A stretch of 64,000 nt of DNA from Noviherbaspirillum autotrophicum (GCF_000818395.1 NZ_JWJG01000028.1:2007397-2071396); one strand, 5' to 3'. Shown: positions 27,338 to 36,295, counted from the first letter of the stretch. The notes: generated by a model from the sequence alone, not told the origin. Translations and numbers: made by a program.

Positions 27338-28021
27338 ATGGCATATTCATTCGATTTCAGTTCGATCAACGCAGACAACCTGGCGGTGCTGGGGGACGGC
27401 ATGATCGTATCGCTGCAGATCACCGCCGTCGCCGTGGTGGTGGGGATCGTCTGGGGTACGCTCCTGGCGATGATGCGCCTGTCGAGCGCCAAGCCGCTGC
27501 AATGGCTGGCGGCCGCCTACGTCAACACCTTCCGCTCGATTCCGCTGGTGATGGTGCTGTTGTGGTTCTTCCTGATCGTGCCGCAACTCTTGCAGAAGCT
27601 GCTGAACCTGTCGCCCAGCACCGATTTCCGGCTGACTTCGGCGCTGGTCGCGTTCGCGCTGTTCGAAGCCGCGTATTACTCCGAAATCATCCGTGCCGGC
27701 ATCCAGTCGGTGCCGAAAGGGCAGATCAACGCCTCGCTCGCGCTCGGCATGACTTATGGCCAGTCGATGCGGCTGGTGATTCTGCCGCAGGCATTCCGCA
27801 ACATGATTCCCTTGCTCCTGACGCAAGGCATTGTGCTGTTCCAGGATACCTCGCTGGTCTATGTCAGCGCGCTGGCCGATTTCTTTGGCCAGGCCTACGG
27901 TATCGGCGAACGCGACGGGCGGATTGTCGAAATGCTACTGTTCGCCGGCGCGGTCTATTTTGTAATTTGCTTCAGCGCTTCATTGCTGGTCAGGCGGCTT
28001 CAGAAAAAGGTGATTTCATGA
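27338..28021 (+). CDS. gltK: Glutamate/aspartate ABC permease subunit
   Basis: A 227-residue permease with [19 protein letters not shown] and the EAA loop [32 protein letters not shown]. It is 10 bases downstream of gltJ and its stop overlaps the gltL start (ATGA). Length and order match gltK of known gltIJKL operons. Confidence 0.92.
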   Translation: MAYSFDFSSINADNLAVLGDGMIVSLQITAVAVVVGIVWGTLLAMMRLSSAKPLQWLAAAYVNTFRSIPLVMVLLWFFLIVPQLLQKLLNLSPSTDFRLTSALVAFALFEAAYYSEIIRAGIQSVPKGQINASLALGMTYGQSMRLVILPQAFRNMIPLLLTQGIVLFQDTSLVYVSALADFFGQAYGIGERDGRIVEMLLFAGAVYFVICFSASLLVRRLQKKVIS

Positions 28022-28743
28022 TCGACATTAAGAACGTCAGCAAGTGGTACGGCAGCTTTCAGGTGCTGACCGATTGCACGACCCATGTATCCAAGGGCGA
28101 TGTGATGGTGGTGTGCGGCCCGTCCGGTTCCGGCAAGTCGACCCTGATCAAGACGGTCAACGGCCTGGAGCCGTTTCAGAAGGGCGAGATCCTGGTCAAC
28201 GGCCAATCGGTCGGCGACCCGAAAACCAATCTGTCGAAGCTGCGCTCGCACATCGGCATGGTGTTCCAGAACTTCGAACTGTTCCCGCACCTGTCGATCC
28301 GCCAGAACCTCACCCTGGGCCAGATCAAGGTGCTTGGCCGCAGCGAGGAGGAGGCGACCGAAAAGGGCCTCAAGTACCTCGACCGCGTAGGCCTGCTGGC
28401 GCAAAAGGACAAGTTTCCGGGACAGCTCTCCGGCGGCCAGCAGCAGCGCGTCGCGATCGCGCGTGCGCTGTCGATGGATCCGTTTGCGATGCTGTTCGAC
28501 GAGCCGACTTCGGCGCTCGACCCCGAGATGATCAATGAAGTGCTGGACGTGATGGTCGGCCTGGCGCAGGAAGGCATGACGATGATGGTGGTCACCCATG
28601 AAATGGGGTTCGCCAAGCGCGTGGCCAACCGCATCGTGTTCATGGATAAGGGCTACATCGTCGAAGATTGCAGCAAGGATGAATTCTTCGGCTCGCCGCG
28701 CTCGGACCGCGCCCGCGACTTCCTGGCAAAGATCATCCACTGA
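28018..28743 (+). CDS. gltL: Glutamate/aspartate ABC transporter ATP-binding subunit
   Basis: A 241-residue ATPase with Walker [10 protein letters not shown] (34-42), signature [15 protein letters not shown] (~138) and Walker [15 protein letters not shown] (~159). The true start is ATG 28018 ([12 protein letters not shown]), overlapping the gltK stop; an open frame upstream in gltK is not coding. It powers uptake through GltJK. Confidence 0.94.
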   Translation: MIDIKNVSKWYGSFQVLTDCTTHVSKGDVMVVCGPSGSGKSTLIKTVNGLEPFQKGEILVNGQSVGDPKTNLSKLRSHIGMVFQNFELFPHLSIRQNLTLGQIKVLGRSEEEATEKGLKYLDRVGLLAQKDKFPGQLSGGQQQRVAIARALSMDPFAMLFDEPTSALDPEMINEVLDVMVGLAQEGMTMMVVTHEMGFAKRVANRIVFMDKGYIVEDCSKDEFFGSPRSDRARDFLAKIIH

Positions 28744-28755
28744 TTCGCACATGAT

Positions 28756-28779
28756 GCCTCTCCCGCAAGCGGGAGAGGC
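28756..28779. repeat. REP-like palindrome after gltL
   Basis: A perfect 11-bp stem GCCTCTCCCGC / GCGGGAGAGGC with an AA centre and no T-run. The CTCTCCCGC core is a common intergenic palindrome in proteobacteria, from memory. It may stabilise the gltIJKL mRNA 3' end or help stop transcription before pyrC. Confidence 0.6.
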
Positions 28780-28836
28780 ACCCTTCAGCGCGGAATTAAG
28801 CGGGTAAAATAGCGGCACTCTGAAGGAACCGCCGCT

Positions 28837-29886
28837 ATGTCCACATCATCCTCCGCAAATTCCCTGACAATCACCCGCCCCGACGACTGGCACCTGCATC
28901 TGCGCGATGGCGCGGCGCTTGCTAGCGTGTTGCCGCACAGCGCACGCCAATTTGCGCGTGCCATCGTCATGCCGAACCTGAAACCGCCGGTCACCACGAC
29001 GGCGCAAGCCGCCGCCTACCGCGAGCGCATCCTGGCTGCGCTGCCACCCGGCATGGATTTCGAGCCGCTGATGACGCTGTATCTGACCGATAACACGCCA
29101 CCCGACGAAATCCGGCGCGCCAAGGACAGCGGCTTCATTCATGCAGTGAAACTCTACCCAGCCGGCGCCACCACCAATTCCGACGCCGGCGTTACCGCCT
29201 TGTCGAAGTGCTATAAGACACTGGAAGCGATGCAGGAAATCGGCATGCCATTCCTGGTGCACGGCGAAGTCACCGATCCCGTCGTCGATATCTTCGACCG
29301 CGAAGCCGTGTTCATCGAGCGCGTGATGCAGCCGCTGCGGCGCGACATGCCGGCACTGAAAGTCGTGTTCGAGCACATCACGACCAAGGATGCAGCTCAG
29401 TACGTCAGCGCAGCGGACGGCCATGTGGCCGCCACCATCACCGCGCACCACCTGCTGTACAACCGCAACGAAATCTTCAAGGGCGGCATCCGCCCGCACT
29501 ATTACTGCCTTCCAGTGTTAAAGCGCGAAGAGCACCGCCAGGCGCTGGTGCAGGCGGCCACGTCCGGCAGCCCGAAATTCTTCCTCGGCACCGACTCCGC
29601 GCCGCACCCGAAGGGCTTGAAAGAGCACGCCTGCGGCTGTGCCGGCTGCTACACGGCGCTGCACGCCATGGAACTGTACGCGCAAGCCTTCGACCAGGCC
29701 GGCGCGCTCGACAAGCTGGAAGCGTTTGCCAGCTTCCACGGACCGGACTTCTATGGTTTGCCGCGTAATGCCGGCACGATCACGCTGCAGCGCGAAACCT
29801 GGACCTTGCCGGCCGAAGTGCCGCTGGGCGAGGCCAGTGTCGTGCCCTTGAATGGCGGTGAGTCGATCGGTTGGAAGCTCGCCTGA
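28837..29886 (+). CDS. pyrC: Dihydroorotase
   Basis: A 349-residue zinc amidohydrolase of pyrimidine synthesis, converting carbamoyl-aspartate and dihydroorotate. The HxH ligand motif WHLHLRDG, the carbamylated-lysine segment [18 protein letters not shown], the metal His regions (VHGE, FEHITT) and the catalytic Asp in [10 protein letters not shown] are all present. Length equals the E. coli class II enzyme. The DUF3025 gene follows or overlaps slightly. Confidence 0.95.
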   Translation: MSTSSSANSLTITRPDDWHLHLRDGAALASVLPHSARQFARAIVMPNLKPPVTTTAQAAAYRERILAALPPGMDFEPLMTLYLTDNTPPDEIRRAKDSGFIHAVKLYPAGATTNSDAGVTALSKCYKTLEAMQEIGMPFLVHGEVTDPVVDIFDREAVFIERVMQPLRRDMPALKVVFEHITTKDAAQYVSAADGHVAATITAHHLLYNRNEIFKGGIRPHYYCLPVLKREEHRQALVQAATSGSPKFFLGTDSAPHPKGLKEHACGCAGCYTALHAMELYAQAFDQAGALDKLEAFASFHGPDFYGLPRNAGTITLQRETWTLPAEVPLGEASVVPLNGGESIGWKLA

Positions 29887-29902
29887 AGCAGTAGCCGCCG
29901 GC

Positions 29903-30700
29903 ATGCGCTTTTTCGACCCGATCGACTGGCAGCGCCCGTGGCTCGCTCCCTTTCGGGCAACAGCTGAATCGATCGTCCACAGTCCGGACTGGCGCGCGAC
30001 GATCAACGCACAGGCCGAACAGATCGGCTTGAAAAATCACCGCGGCCTGCCCATTCATTTCGTGCCGCAGGCCAGCCTGCCACGCGGCATGGCCTACGAA
30101 GCCTTCATCAGCGCCACCGGTGGCGTACCGACCCGCGAGAATCTGCATGATTTCTTCAATGCGCTGGTGTGGCTGACTTTTCCTCAAATCAAAGTACAGC
30201 TGAATGCGTTGCAGGCAGCGGAAATCGCCAAGTCCAATGCCATACCTGCGGCACGCGGCAAGGTACGCGATGCCGCCACGATTTTCGATGAAAATGCCGC
30301 GCTGTTGGTGGTGCGGGATGCCTCGATGATCGAAGCCTTGCGGGCGCACGACTGGCGCGAAGTATTTATCGAGCGCCGGCACGAGTTCGGCCAGCGCTGT
30401 GACGTCTGGCTGTTCGGGCATGCATTGATGGAAAAGCTGGTGTCGCCGTACAAGGCGATTACGGCGCATGCGTGGCCTGTCCTGGCAGGTGATGAGTATT
30501 TCGGTATGCCGCAGCGCGACAAGCGTGTCTGGATCGACGGTATTGTCACGGATCAGCTTGCTGGCGGCTGCGTCACTGCCGGGTTCACACCGCTTCCAGT
30601 ATTAGGGCTTCCAGGCTGGTGGGAAGGACAAGACCAGGCGTTCTATGCTGATGTCTCAGTATTCCGGCCGAAACGAGAAGGGAAAACCATCACCGTATAG
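29903..30700 (+). CDS. DUF3025 domain-containing protein
   Basis: A 265-residue protein of unknown function matching DUF3025 (GLPIHFVPQASLPRGMAYEAFI, HDFFNALVWLTFPQIK, DENAALLVVRD). No signal peptide or membrane segment is seen. I use ATG 29903 (MRFFDPIDWQRPW), 17 bases after pyrC; an alternative start at 29852 would overlap pyrC by 35 bases. Probably co-transcribed with pyrC. Confidence 0.8.
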   Translation: MRFFDPIDWQRPWLAPFRATAESIVHSPDWRATINAQAEQIGLKNHRGLPIHFVPQASLPRGMAYEAFISATGGVPTRENLHDFFNALVWLTFPQIKVQLNALQAAEIAKSNAIPAARGKVRDAATIFDENAALLVVRDASMIEALRAHDWREVFIERRHEFGQRCDVWLFGHALMEKLVSPYKAITAHAWPVLAGDEYFGMPQRDKRVWIDGIVTDQLAGGCVTAGFTPLPVLGLPGWWEGQDQAFYADVSVFRPKREGKTITV

Positions 30701-30740
30701 TTTGGGCAACTGCTTACTTTGACTCCGAGGTGCAAAAGAA

Positions 30741-30762
30741 AAGGCACCCGAAGGTGCCTTTT
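30741..30762. terminator. Bidirectional terminator between DUF3025 and first porin
   Basis: Stem AAGGCACC / GGTGCCTT with loop CGAA on plus, i.e. the stable TTCG tetraloop on minus. T-rich tracts follow on both strands (better on minus: CCTTTTCTTTT), so it can end both convergent units. Confidence 0.8.
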
Positions 30763-30806
30763 CAATACAGCAGCTCAAATCATTGCAGGCTTACGCCTGC
30801 GAATGA

Positions 30807-31871
30807 TTAGAACGTGTGGCGAACGCCGACAGCAAAGCCGCTGGACGATTGACCAAAATTCGGTGCGCTGTTTGCGCCGCCGCTGGAAGCGTCGCTAACC
30901 ACGTTGTTTGCACCTGCGTCGTTAGTGATGTGGCCGTACGAGGTGTACACGTTGGTGCGCTTGGACAGCGGGTAGGTGTAACCCAGTGCATATTGCTTGG
31001 CGCCAGCGTTGCCACCCGCAGCCTTATCGGTCTGCTTGATGAATGAAGCCATCACGGTGCCGCCGGCGACCGGCGCGGAAACGCCAAGGAGCCAATCACG
31101 GAAATCCGCGCCAGAATCACTCTTTTCAGTTTCGTAGGCGAGGTGAGCCTTTGCAACGCCGAGGTCATAGGTGCCGCCAACCAGCAGAACCTTGAACTTA
31201 TCAGCCGCGATGGTGGCCGGTGCGTTGGTGCTGCTATATGCCAGAACTGCAGCTACCGGGCCGTTCGCGTAGGTACCGGACAGAGCGTAGGTGCGGTTCG
31301 CGGAGTTGTTGCCAGCGGTTTCGCCAAGGCCGTACAGAGCGTTAGCAGTGAAGCCACTCACGTTCGGCGAGGAGTAGGTGATTGCATTGTTTACGCGCGG
31401 AACTTCGCCGTTACCCACCACACCGGCCGCATCCCAAATCTTGGAGCCAGCAGCCATCAGGTTGGTCGATGCGCCAGTCAGGCCGGTGCCGAACGGGTCG
31501 ATCGAATCCAGAGCAATGAACAGCGGGTCGTATTGACGGCCGAGGTTGACCGCACCGAAGTTGCCGGACAGGCCAACAAATGCTTGGCGGCCGAACAGGG
31601 CGCCTTGACGTTGAGTACCGGTGTCGACGTTAAAGCCGTTTTCCAATTGGAAGTTTGCCTTCAAACCACCACCGAGGTCTTCGGTACCCTTAAAGCCCAA
31701 GCGATTACCGGACTGAACGCCGGACGCCAGATTCCACACGGAACCATTGGCACCACCGGTTTCACGAGAGATACCAGCATCGATCACGCCGTAAACGGTT
31801 ACATTGGTTTGTGCATTTGCTGCGCCAGCGAAGGCGCCCAGCACTGCGAGTGCGAGAAGCGATTTTTTCAT
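30807..31871 (-). CDS. Gram-negative porin (Burkholderiales type), copy 1
   Basis: A 354-residue outer-membrane general porin. The signal peptide MKKSLLALAVLGAFAGAANA is nearly shared by the two neighbouring porins, followed by QTNVTVYGVIDAGI, the constriction-region motif LFGRQAFVGL, and a C-terminal VGVRHTF with the terminal Phe needed for BAM insertion. Porins form trimers for diffusion of small solutes. It has its own promoter and terminator. It resembles copy 2 more than copy 3. Confidence 0.93.
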   Translation of the reverse strand: MKKSLLALAVLGAFAGAANAQTNVTVYGVIDAGISRETGGANGSVWNLASGVQSGNRLGFKGTEDLGGGLKANFQLENGFNVDTGTQRQGALFGRQAFVGLSGNFGAVNLGRQYDPLFIALDSIDPFGTGLTGASTNLMAAGSKIWDAAGVVGNGEVPRVNNAITYSSPNVSGFTANALYGLGETAGNNSANRTYALSGTYANGPVAAVLAYSSTNAPATIAADKFKVLLVGGTYDLGVAKAHLAYETEKSDSGADFRDWLLGVSAPVAGGTVMASFIKQTDKAAGGNAGAKQYALGYTYPLSKRTNVYTSYGHITNDAGANNVVSDASSGGANSAPNFGQSSSGFAVGVRHTF

Positions 31872-31943
31872 TGCAAAATCCCCAAAGGTGTCAGGTTAAA
31901 GTTGTTATGTCTTGCAGTCAGGGCAGAGGTCGTCCTTTCTGCT

Positions 31944-31968
31944 GCTTCAGTAGGTTGGCTACTGAAGC
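31944..31968 (-). other. 5'-terminal stem-loop of porin 1 mRNA
   Basis: Perfect 10-bp stem GCTTCAGTAG / CTACTGAAGC with a five-base loop, positioned directly at the predicted transcription start (about 31969). Such 5' stem-loops stabilise outer-membrane protein mRNAs, as in ompA. Confidence 0.6.
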
Positions 31969-31975
31969 GCCTGAT

Positions 31976-32004
31976 ATTTCATCAAAGAAAGGGGAGGAGA
32001 GCAA
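31976..32004 (-). promoter_or_regulatory. Porin 1 promoter, TTGCTC-N17-TGAAAT
   Basis: On the minus strand TTGCTC (32004-31999) and TGAAAT (31981-31976), with an extended -10 TGA. The same hexamers and 17-bp spacing recur before porins 2 and 3, so this is a shared promoter design. Confidence 0.7.
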
Positions 32005-32129
32005 AGGAAAATTGCTTTTTTGAACAATAAGAGTCTTATTTGTTGTCTTGTTACAACGCCTATGTACTGCTTGCCCGCATCCTAATTGATGAGACATGGA
32101 GAGACAACAGGGGCAAATTGGATAGTCAT

Positions 32130-32157
32130 AAAAAAGAGGCACCCGAAGGCGCCTCTT
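32130..32157 (-). terminator. Terminator of porin 2
   Basis: On minus: stem GAGGCGCC / GGTGCCTC (one G-T pair), TTCG tetraloop, then TTTTTT. It is about 40 bases after the porin 2 stop. Confidence 0.82.
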
Positions 32158-32198
32158 TCAAACAGCTTTCATCACTGTAGGCAAAAGCCTACGCGCGA

Positions 32199-33254
32199 TT
32201 AGAACGTGTGGCGAACGCCGACATTGAATAGACGGTCGCTCTCGCCGGCAGTTTGTGTACCAGTGCTGCCGTACTCAGACAGAGAAGCGGCAGTGTCGTT
32301 CTTGGTGTAACCGAACGACGTGTACAGGTTGGTGCGCTTGGAGAGTGCATGGCTGTAACCGATTGCATACAGGTTGGTCTTCGCCCCGGCGACGTCTTTC
32401 ACGTCATCGCGAATCCAAGAAGCCATCACCGTGCCAGCGGCGCCAACCGGAGCGGAAACGCCGAGCAGCCAGTTACGGTCCTTGGTCGAAGTGCCGACTG
32501 TATCGGACTTATTATCCGCGAATGCAACGTGTGCCTTGGCAACGCCAAAGTCATAAGTGGCGCCAATAAAGTTTGCGGTCAGATCCGTAACGGTGCCAGC
32601 ATTGGTACCGGTGGCGGTAGGATTGGCAGTCGACTTGTTGTATGCATATTGCACATTGATCGGGCCATTGACATAGGACAGTGCTACGCCAACATCGCGG
32701 CCAGTGGTATTGGAGCCAGCCACTTCACCAAAGCCATAGTTTACGCCGCCAGTGAAGCCACTGTAGTTATTGGACGTATAGCTGATCGTGTTGTTGACAC
32801 GTTGCAGGCGATCCGTAGCATATTGGCCATTACCAAAAATCTTCTGTGCATTGCCAGCGAGATTAATGCCAAACGGATCGATTACATTCAAGGCATTGTA
32901 GATCGAAGTGTATTGACGACCCAGTTTTACGCTGCCGAATTGGCCTTGCAGACCAACCCAAGCTTGACGGCCAAACAATGCGCCTTGGCCTTGTACGCCA
33001 TCATCGACGCTAAAGCCGTTTTCCAAGGTGAAAACTGCGGACAGGCCGCCACCGAGATCTTCGGTGCCTTTGAAGCCCAGGCGGCTGCCGGACTGCTGGC
33101 CGCTTTGCAGCGCCCAGATTTTGCCAGCGTCTTTAGAGCCGTTGTCAAACGCAATACCTGCATCAACCACGCCGTAAATGGTTACGTTGGTTTGTGCGGA
33201 AGCTGCGCCTGCAAAGGCACCCAGTACTGCGAGCGCGAGAAGCGATTTTTTCAT
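32199..33254 (-). CDS. Gram-negative porin (Burkholderiales type), copy 2
   Basis: A 351-residue porin. The signal peptide MKKSLLALAVLGAFAGAASA, QTNVTIYGVVDAGI, LFGRQAWVGLQGQFG and terminal VGVRHTF define it. I start at ATG 33254; four upstream residues from a TTG are unlikely. It lies in tandem with copies 1 and 3, each with its own promoter, which suggests differential expression or redundancy by duplication. Confidence 0.93.
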   Translation of the reverse strand: MKKSLLALAVLGAFAGAASAQTNVTIYGVVDAGIAFDNGSKDAGKIWALQSGQQSGSRLGFKGTEDLGGGLSAVFTLENGFSVDDGVQGQGALFGRQAWVGLQGQFGSVKLGRQYTSIYNALNVIDPFGINLAGNAQKIFGNGQYATDRLQRVNNTISYTSNNYSGFTGGVNYGFGEVAGSNTTGRDVGVALSYVNGPINVQYAYNKSTANPTATGTNAGTVTDLTANFIGATYDFGVAKAHVAFADNKSDTVGTSTKDRNWLLGVSAPVGAAGTVMASWIRDDVKDVAGAKTNLYAIGYSHALSKRTNLYTSFGYTKNDTAASLSEYGSTGTQTAGESDRLFNVGVRHTF

Positions 33255-33335
33255 ATAAATCCCCAAAGGTATGTTTGAACTGCGTTTTATTGTTTTCCCG
33301 GCAGGCCGATTAACGCAGACCTCTTGCCGAAGAAA

Positions 33336-33363
33336 AGTTTCTTAAAAAAATCACTAAGAAACT
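33336..33363 (-). other. 5'-terminal stem-loop of porin 2 mRNA
   Basis: Perfect 9-bp stem AGTTTCTTA / TAAGAAACT at the predicted transcription start (about 33364). It parallels the stem-loop of porin 1 despite unrelated sequence, which suggests selection for structure. Confidence 0.55.
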
Positions 33364-33370
33364 AGTAATC

Positions 33371-33399
33371 ATTTCATCAAAGAATCGTGATGAGAGCAA
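33371..33399 (-). promoter_or_regulatory. Porin 2 promoter, TTGCTC-N17-TGAAAT
   Basis: Minus-strand TTGCTC (33399-33394), 17-bp spacer, TGAAAT (33376-33371) with TGA extension. Predicted leader is about 110 nt. The rest of the intergenic stretch to 33568 shows nothing else I can support. Confidence 0.7.
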
Positions 33400-33568
33400 A
33401 CTTGTTTTTGAGATTTCTGCTCACAATGTGATATTTGTGGCTCTGTTGCAACATATAGTCGCCAAGCCGATATCAAATTTTCAATGATTTATGCGGGAAA
33501 AGTTCATGGCTAGGAGCGAATCGTATGAACGCCGCAAAAGGTAGAATCAACGACATATACAAAGAAAA

Positions 33569-33595
33569 ATGGCCCCACATTTCTGTGAGGCCATT
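33569..33595 (-). terminator. Distal hairpin downstream of porin 3
   Basis: On minus: GAATGGCCTCAC / GTGGGGCCATT stem with a short loop and a following TTTTTC. It lies about 100 bases after porin 3 and looks like the true Rho-independent terminator. Confidence 0.7.
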
Positions 33596-33652
33596 CGAAT
33601 TTTTATGAAAGGTAATCTTGATGTTATTCAAAATTGTCCTGTCATATGATTT

Positions 33653-33682
33653 TGCGATTGCCTGCAATAGAAGGCAATCGCA
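33653..33682 (-). terminator. Proximal hairpin downstream of porin 3
   Basis: Perfect 11-bp stem TGCGATTGCCT / AGGCAATCGCA starting nine bases after the porin 3 stop, without a long T-run. It may protect the mRNA 3' end or act as a first weak terminator. Confidence 0.55.
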
Positions 33683-33690
33683 TTTCCTGA

Positions 33691-34674
33691 TTAGAACAGG
33701 TGGTTGATACCAGCGGAGAAGCCAGTCAGGCTGGTTTGTGCGCCTGCCGACGGGGTAACACGGGTGTAGTCGACGTCAGCGTAAAAGTTGGTGCGCTTGG
33801 ACAGCGCATAGGTGCCACCCACGATGAACAGCTTCGCCTTGGTGTCAGCCGCACCGACGGTAATCTTCTTGTCGAAGTAACCAGCGGTCACAGCAGCTTC
33901 GGCAGTTGCGTTATAGCTAGCGCCCACCCACATGTCTTTGGTGTCAGCGCCACCATCAACCGTGTTCTTTGCGTAGCCAGCGGACACGCGCAGCGGGTCA
34001 ATGCTGTAAGCGCCGCCGAAGGTAAAGTTCTTAATCGGGGTGCCAGCAGCGGTGTTGGCATTTTGGCGGGTATAGGCGCCACCAACGGTGAGCGGGCCTT
34101 GAGCATAGGTTGCGCCAATTGCACGAGTCGCGCCTTGGCTGAATGCGCCTGCGTTTTCGCCGAATGCATACTCTGCACGTGCAGTGATCGGACCCGTGGT
34201 ATAGGTGTACTGGACATCGTTATCCAGACGGGTCAAACCGCCTTGCGTTGCCAGAGGAACGATAGCGGTGTATTTGTAAGCGAACGGATCATAGGAACCG
34301 ATCGTCTTGAAGTTCACGGAATACTGACGGCCGAGGTCCAGGGAGCCCCAGGCGCCGCCGAGGCCGACAAAGGCGGAACGGTTGAACAACTTGTTGGTCG
34401 TCGCTGCGGTATCCAACTGGCCAGTGCCAGAATTGAAGCCGGTTTCCACGTTGAAGTGGGCATTCAAACCGCCGCCAAGGTCTTCAACACCTTTGAAACC
34501 GAGACGGTTATTGTTGAAATTACCGTTCGAGCCCATGGTCCAGTTGCCGCCAGCGGCCGGATTGGTATGACGAACGCCTGCATCAAACGAACCGTAAATG
34601 GTTACAGCCGATTGTGCTTGTGCTGCGCCTGCGAATGCGCCCAGAACTGCCAGTGCGAGAAGCGATTTTTTCAT
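33691..34674 (-). CDS. Gram-negative porin (Burkholderiales type), copy 3
   Basis: A 327-residue porin, shorter and more divergent than copies 1 and 2. It keeps the same signal peptide (MKKSLLALAVLGAFAGAAQA), SAVTIYGSFDAGVRH, LFNRSAFVGLGGAWG and terminal FSAGINHLF. A GGAG site precedes the ATG. Divergent loops suggest a different pore preference; the substrate is not predictable. Confidence 0.93.
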   Translation of the reverse strand: MKKSLLALAVLGAFAGAAQAQSAVTIYGSFDAGVRHTNPAAGGNWTMGSNGNFNNNRLGFKGVEDLGGGLNAHFNVETGFNSGTGQLDTAATTNKLFNRSAFVGLGGAWGSLDLGRQYSVNFKTIGSYDPFAYKYTAIVPLATQGGLTRLDNDVQYTYTTGPITARAEYAFGENAGAFSQGATRAIGATYAQGPLTVGGAYTRQNANTAAGTPIKNFTFGGAYSIDPLRVSAGYAKNTVDGGADTKDMWVGASYNATAEAAVTAGYFDKKITVGAADTKAKLFIVGGTYALSKRTNFYADVDYTRVTPSAGAQTSLTGFSAGINHLF

Positions 34675-35033
34675 TAATTAATCTCCAAGGTTGGCGTGCT
34701 AAAATTTTTTTTACTTGCCCTCAGCAAGGCCGCTAGTGGTAGCTCTCCTTGCCTTCACTTCCAAACCAGTTAGTAAAGAAGCTAATAGTGATTTCATCAA
34801 AAGCGAGCGAGTTGAGCAAAGAGAATTTTGCTTTTATGCATGTTTGTCGGTGAATGTGTGGTTATTGAGCAACAGATGATCAACGGAAGCTGATTTAAGA
34901 CAATTAATTAAATTCAAAAAAAGCAATGTTTCTGGATGGTTAATCTTGCCTCTTTTTTTGTGGCGCTAATCCTTGAATGCTTCACATTCTGGCCGAGCTA
35001 CTTTTAGATGGTAGAAACAGGAAACTTATATAA
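34675..35033. other. AT-rich divergent region between porin 3 and coq7
   Basis: About 360 bases containing the porin 3 leader and promoter on minus, and presumably the coq7 promoter on plus near TATATAAATG at its right end. The stretch 34820-34990 is AT-rich and holds no ORF, RNA or repeat I can identify. Confidence 0.6.
34791..34819 (-). promoter_or_regulatory. Porin 3 promoter, TTGCTC-N17-TGAAAT
   Basis: Minus-strand TTGCTC (34819-34814), 17-bp spacer, TGAAAT (34796-34791) with TGA extension. Third instance of the porin promoter. The leader starts with a weaker, bulged stem-loop. Confidence 0.7.
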
Positions 35034-35660
35034 ATGATGCGTTTCGATACATTAATCGGCGAGTTTGATAAAACGTTACGGGTGATTGCAGGTGTCGCAG
35101 CAGCGTCGCGTGACAACCCAGCCGCCCAGGAGCCTGAGCACGTTCTGACAGATGCGGACAAGCGCCATAGTGCAGGCTTGATGCGCGTGAATCATGTTGG
35201 TGAGGTGTGTGCACAGGCGCTGTATGACTCCCAGGGGCACTTTACGAGGAATGAGGTGCTGAAACAGCAATTCAGGCAAGCGGGACGGGAGGAGGAAGAT
35301 CATCTGGCATGGACCGCGGAGCGCCTGCGGGAACTGGGCTCGCATCCAAGCTTGCTCAATCCTCTATGGTACGCAGGCGCTTATGCACTGGGAGTCGTCG
35401 CTGCCAAGATGGGCGATGCGCGCAGTCTAGGTTTTGTCGTGGAAACGGAGCGCCAAGTCGAGGCGCATTTGGCGAGTCACCTAGAGCGTTTGCCGCTTCA
35501 GGATGGGAAGTCGCGCGCCATCGTCGAGCAGATGCGCATTGATGAAATCGATCATGGCGCAAAGGCGCAGGCGATGGGCGCAGCAGAAACGCCAGCGATC
35601 GTGCAAAAGGCGATGCAGGCGATGGCAAAGGTCATGACGACGACGGCGTACTATCTCTGA
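35034..35660 (+). CDS. coq7: 3-demethoxyubiquinol 3-hydroxylase (Coq7)
   Basis: A 208-residue di-iron hydroxylase of ubiquinone synthesis, catalysing C6 hydroxylation of demethoxyubiquinol. Iron-ligand motifs appear in two halves: [12 protein letters not shown] and REEEDHLAW, then ETERQVEAH and MRIDEIDHG. Betaproteobacteria use this enzyme in place of UbiF. The start may be the first or second of two adjacent ATGs. It stands alone between the porins and a small lipoprotein. Confidence 0.94.
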   Translation: MMRFDTLIGEFDKTLRVIAGVAAASRDNPAAQEPEHVLTDADKRHSAGLMRVNHVGEVCAQALYDSQGHFTRNEVLKQQFRQAGREEEDHLAWTAERLRELGSHPSLLNPLWYAGAYALGVVAAKMGDARSLGFVVETERQVEAHLASHLERLPLQDGKSRAIVEQMRIDEIDHGAKAQAMGAAETPAIVQKAMQAMAKVMTTTAYYL

Positions 35661-35693
35661 TGCTAATTGCCATCGTACTTTAGGGTAATCGAG

Positions 35694-35855
35694 TTATCCG
35701 CCGTGATAGGGGTCGTCAGGATTGAATGGCCGTTGTGAATAGGGCTTGTCTGCGTCGGAGTTGCTCGCCCCGCTTGTGCCGCTTGCTCCGCTGGAACCCA
35801 TATGGGAGCAGCTCGCTAGTAACATTGTGCCGATCAGGATGGAAAGGAGTTTCAT
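35694..35855 (-). CDS. Small lipoprotein of unknown function
   Basis: A 53-residue protein beginning MKLLSILIGTMLLASCSHMG with a clear lipobox (LLASC). The mature part is Gly/Ser-rich, then ends with a polar Asp/Pro-rich tail (FNPDDPYHGG). GAGG eight bases before ATG 35855 supports this start over a longer frame reaching 35954. Function unknown; it converges on coq7. Confidence 0.7.
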   Translation of the reverse strand: MKLLSILIGTMLLASCSHMGSSGASGTSGASNSDADKPYSQRPFNPDDPYHGG

Positions 35856-36048
35856 TGCAGGCCTCTTTCGTTTTGTTGTGAAAAGGGGCTCTTTGTCAGA
35901 GCTCTTGTACCACTCAATATAGGTCTCTGATTTTGATATAAAACGCCTTGCCACTTATGACGCATTGGATATTGAGATGCCTCAAAAATAGGGAGGAATA
36001 TTGATGGAATTAATCTTTTCTGGATCTCGCTGAGCGCGGTGTCGCAAT

Positions 36049-36075
36049 AAAAAAACCGCCAAGTGTGGCGGGCTT
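36049..36075 (-). terminator. Rho-independent terminator downstream of the porin relic
   Basis: On minus: CCGCCA / TGGCGG stem with CACT loop and TTTTTTT. It lies just beyond the porin relic and may be the terminator of the former porin, now able to serve the OsmC gene. Confidence 0.75.
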
Positions 36076-36101
36076 TCTGTTCCTGCTCGCTCTATCTTGT
36101 T

Positions 36102-36295
36102 TTATTTAGGGGGCAGAAGCAATGCCGAAGCATCGGCATTGCTTCCTGCGGCTTCACTGAAGCCATACAGTAAGCCAACTTTAATGTTGCTGAGCTCCTG
36201 ATATGTAATGCATGTTATCGAGCGCACTCGAGGTGCTGTACGTAACGTAGCCGATAATTACCGCGCTGCGCTGAAATTTTGGAAGGGAGCTGGTG
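36102..36295 (-). pseudogene. Decayed fragment of a fourth porin gene
   Basis: Translating the minus strand gives pieces resembling the middle of the local porins. LLYGFSEAAGSNAD corresponds to NYGFGEVAGSNTTG of copy 2, and upstream APRVRSITCITY in the same frame corresponds to VPRVNNAITY of copy 1. Further upstream KISAQRGNYRLRY in another frame recalls the QKIFGNGQYATDRLQR region. There is no start, no signal peptide, at least one frameshift, and a stop at 36102. The relic abuts the OsmC stop and lies before a porin-like terminator. A strong hairpin (36113-36149) lies within it. Similarity was judged by eye. Confidence 0.6.

Noticed and set aside
27502-28017. N-terminal extension of gltL
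   Set aside because: It runs out of frame through gltK; the standard ATPase start is at 28018.
33473-33667. 64-codon minus-strand frame between porins 2 and 3
   Set aside because: AT-rich intergenic DNA containing a terminator; no ribosome site or similarity seen.
36113-36149. Very strong hairpin (13-bp stem plus three pairs after a bulge) considered as a terminator or structured RNA
   Set aside because: It lies within the porin relic, has no T-run on either strand, and a better terminator is next to it at 36049-36075.
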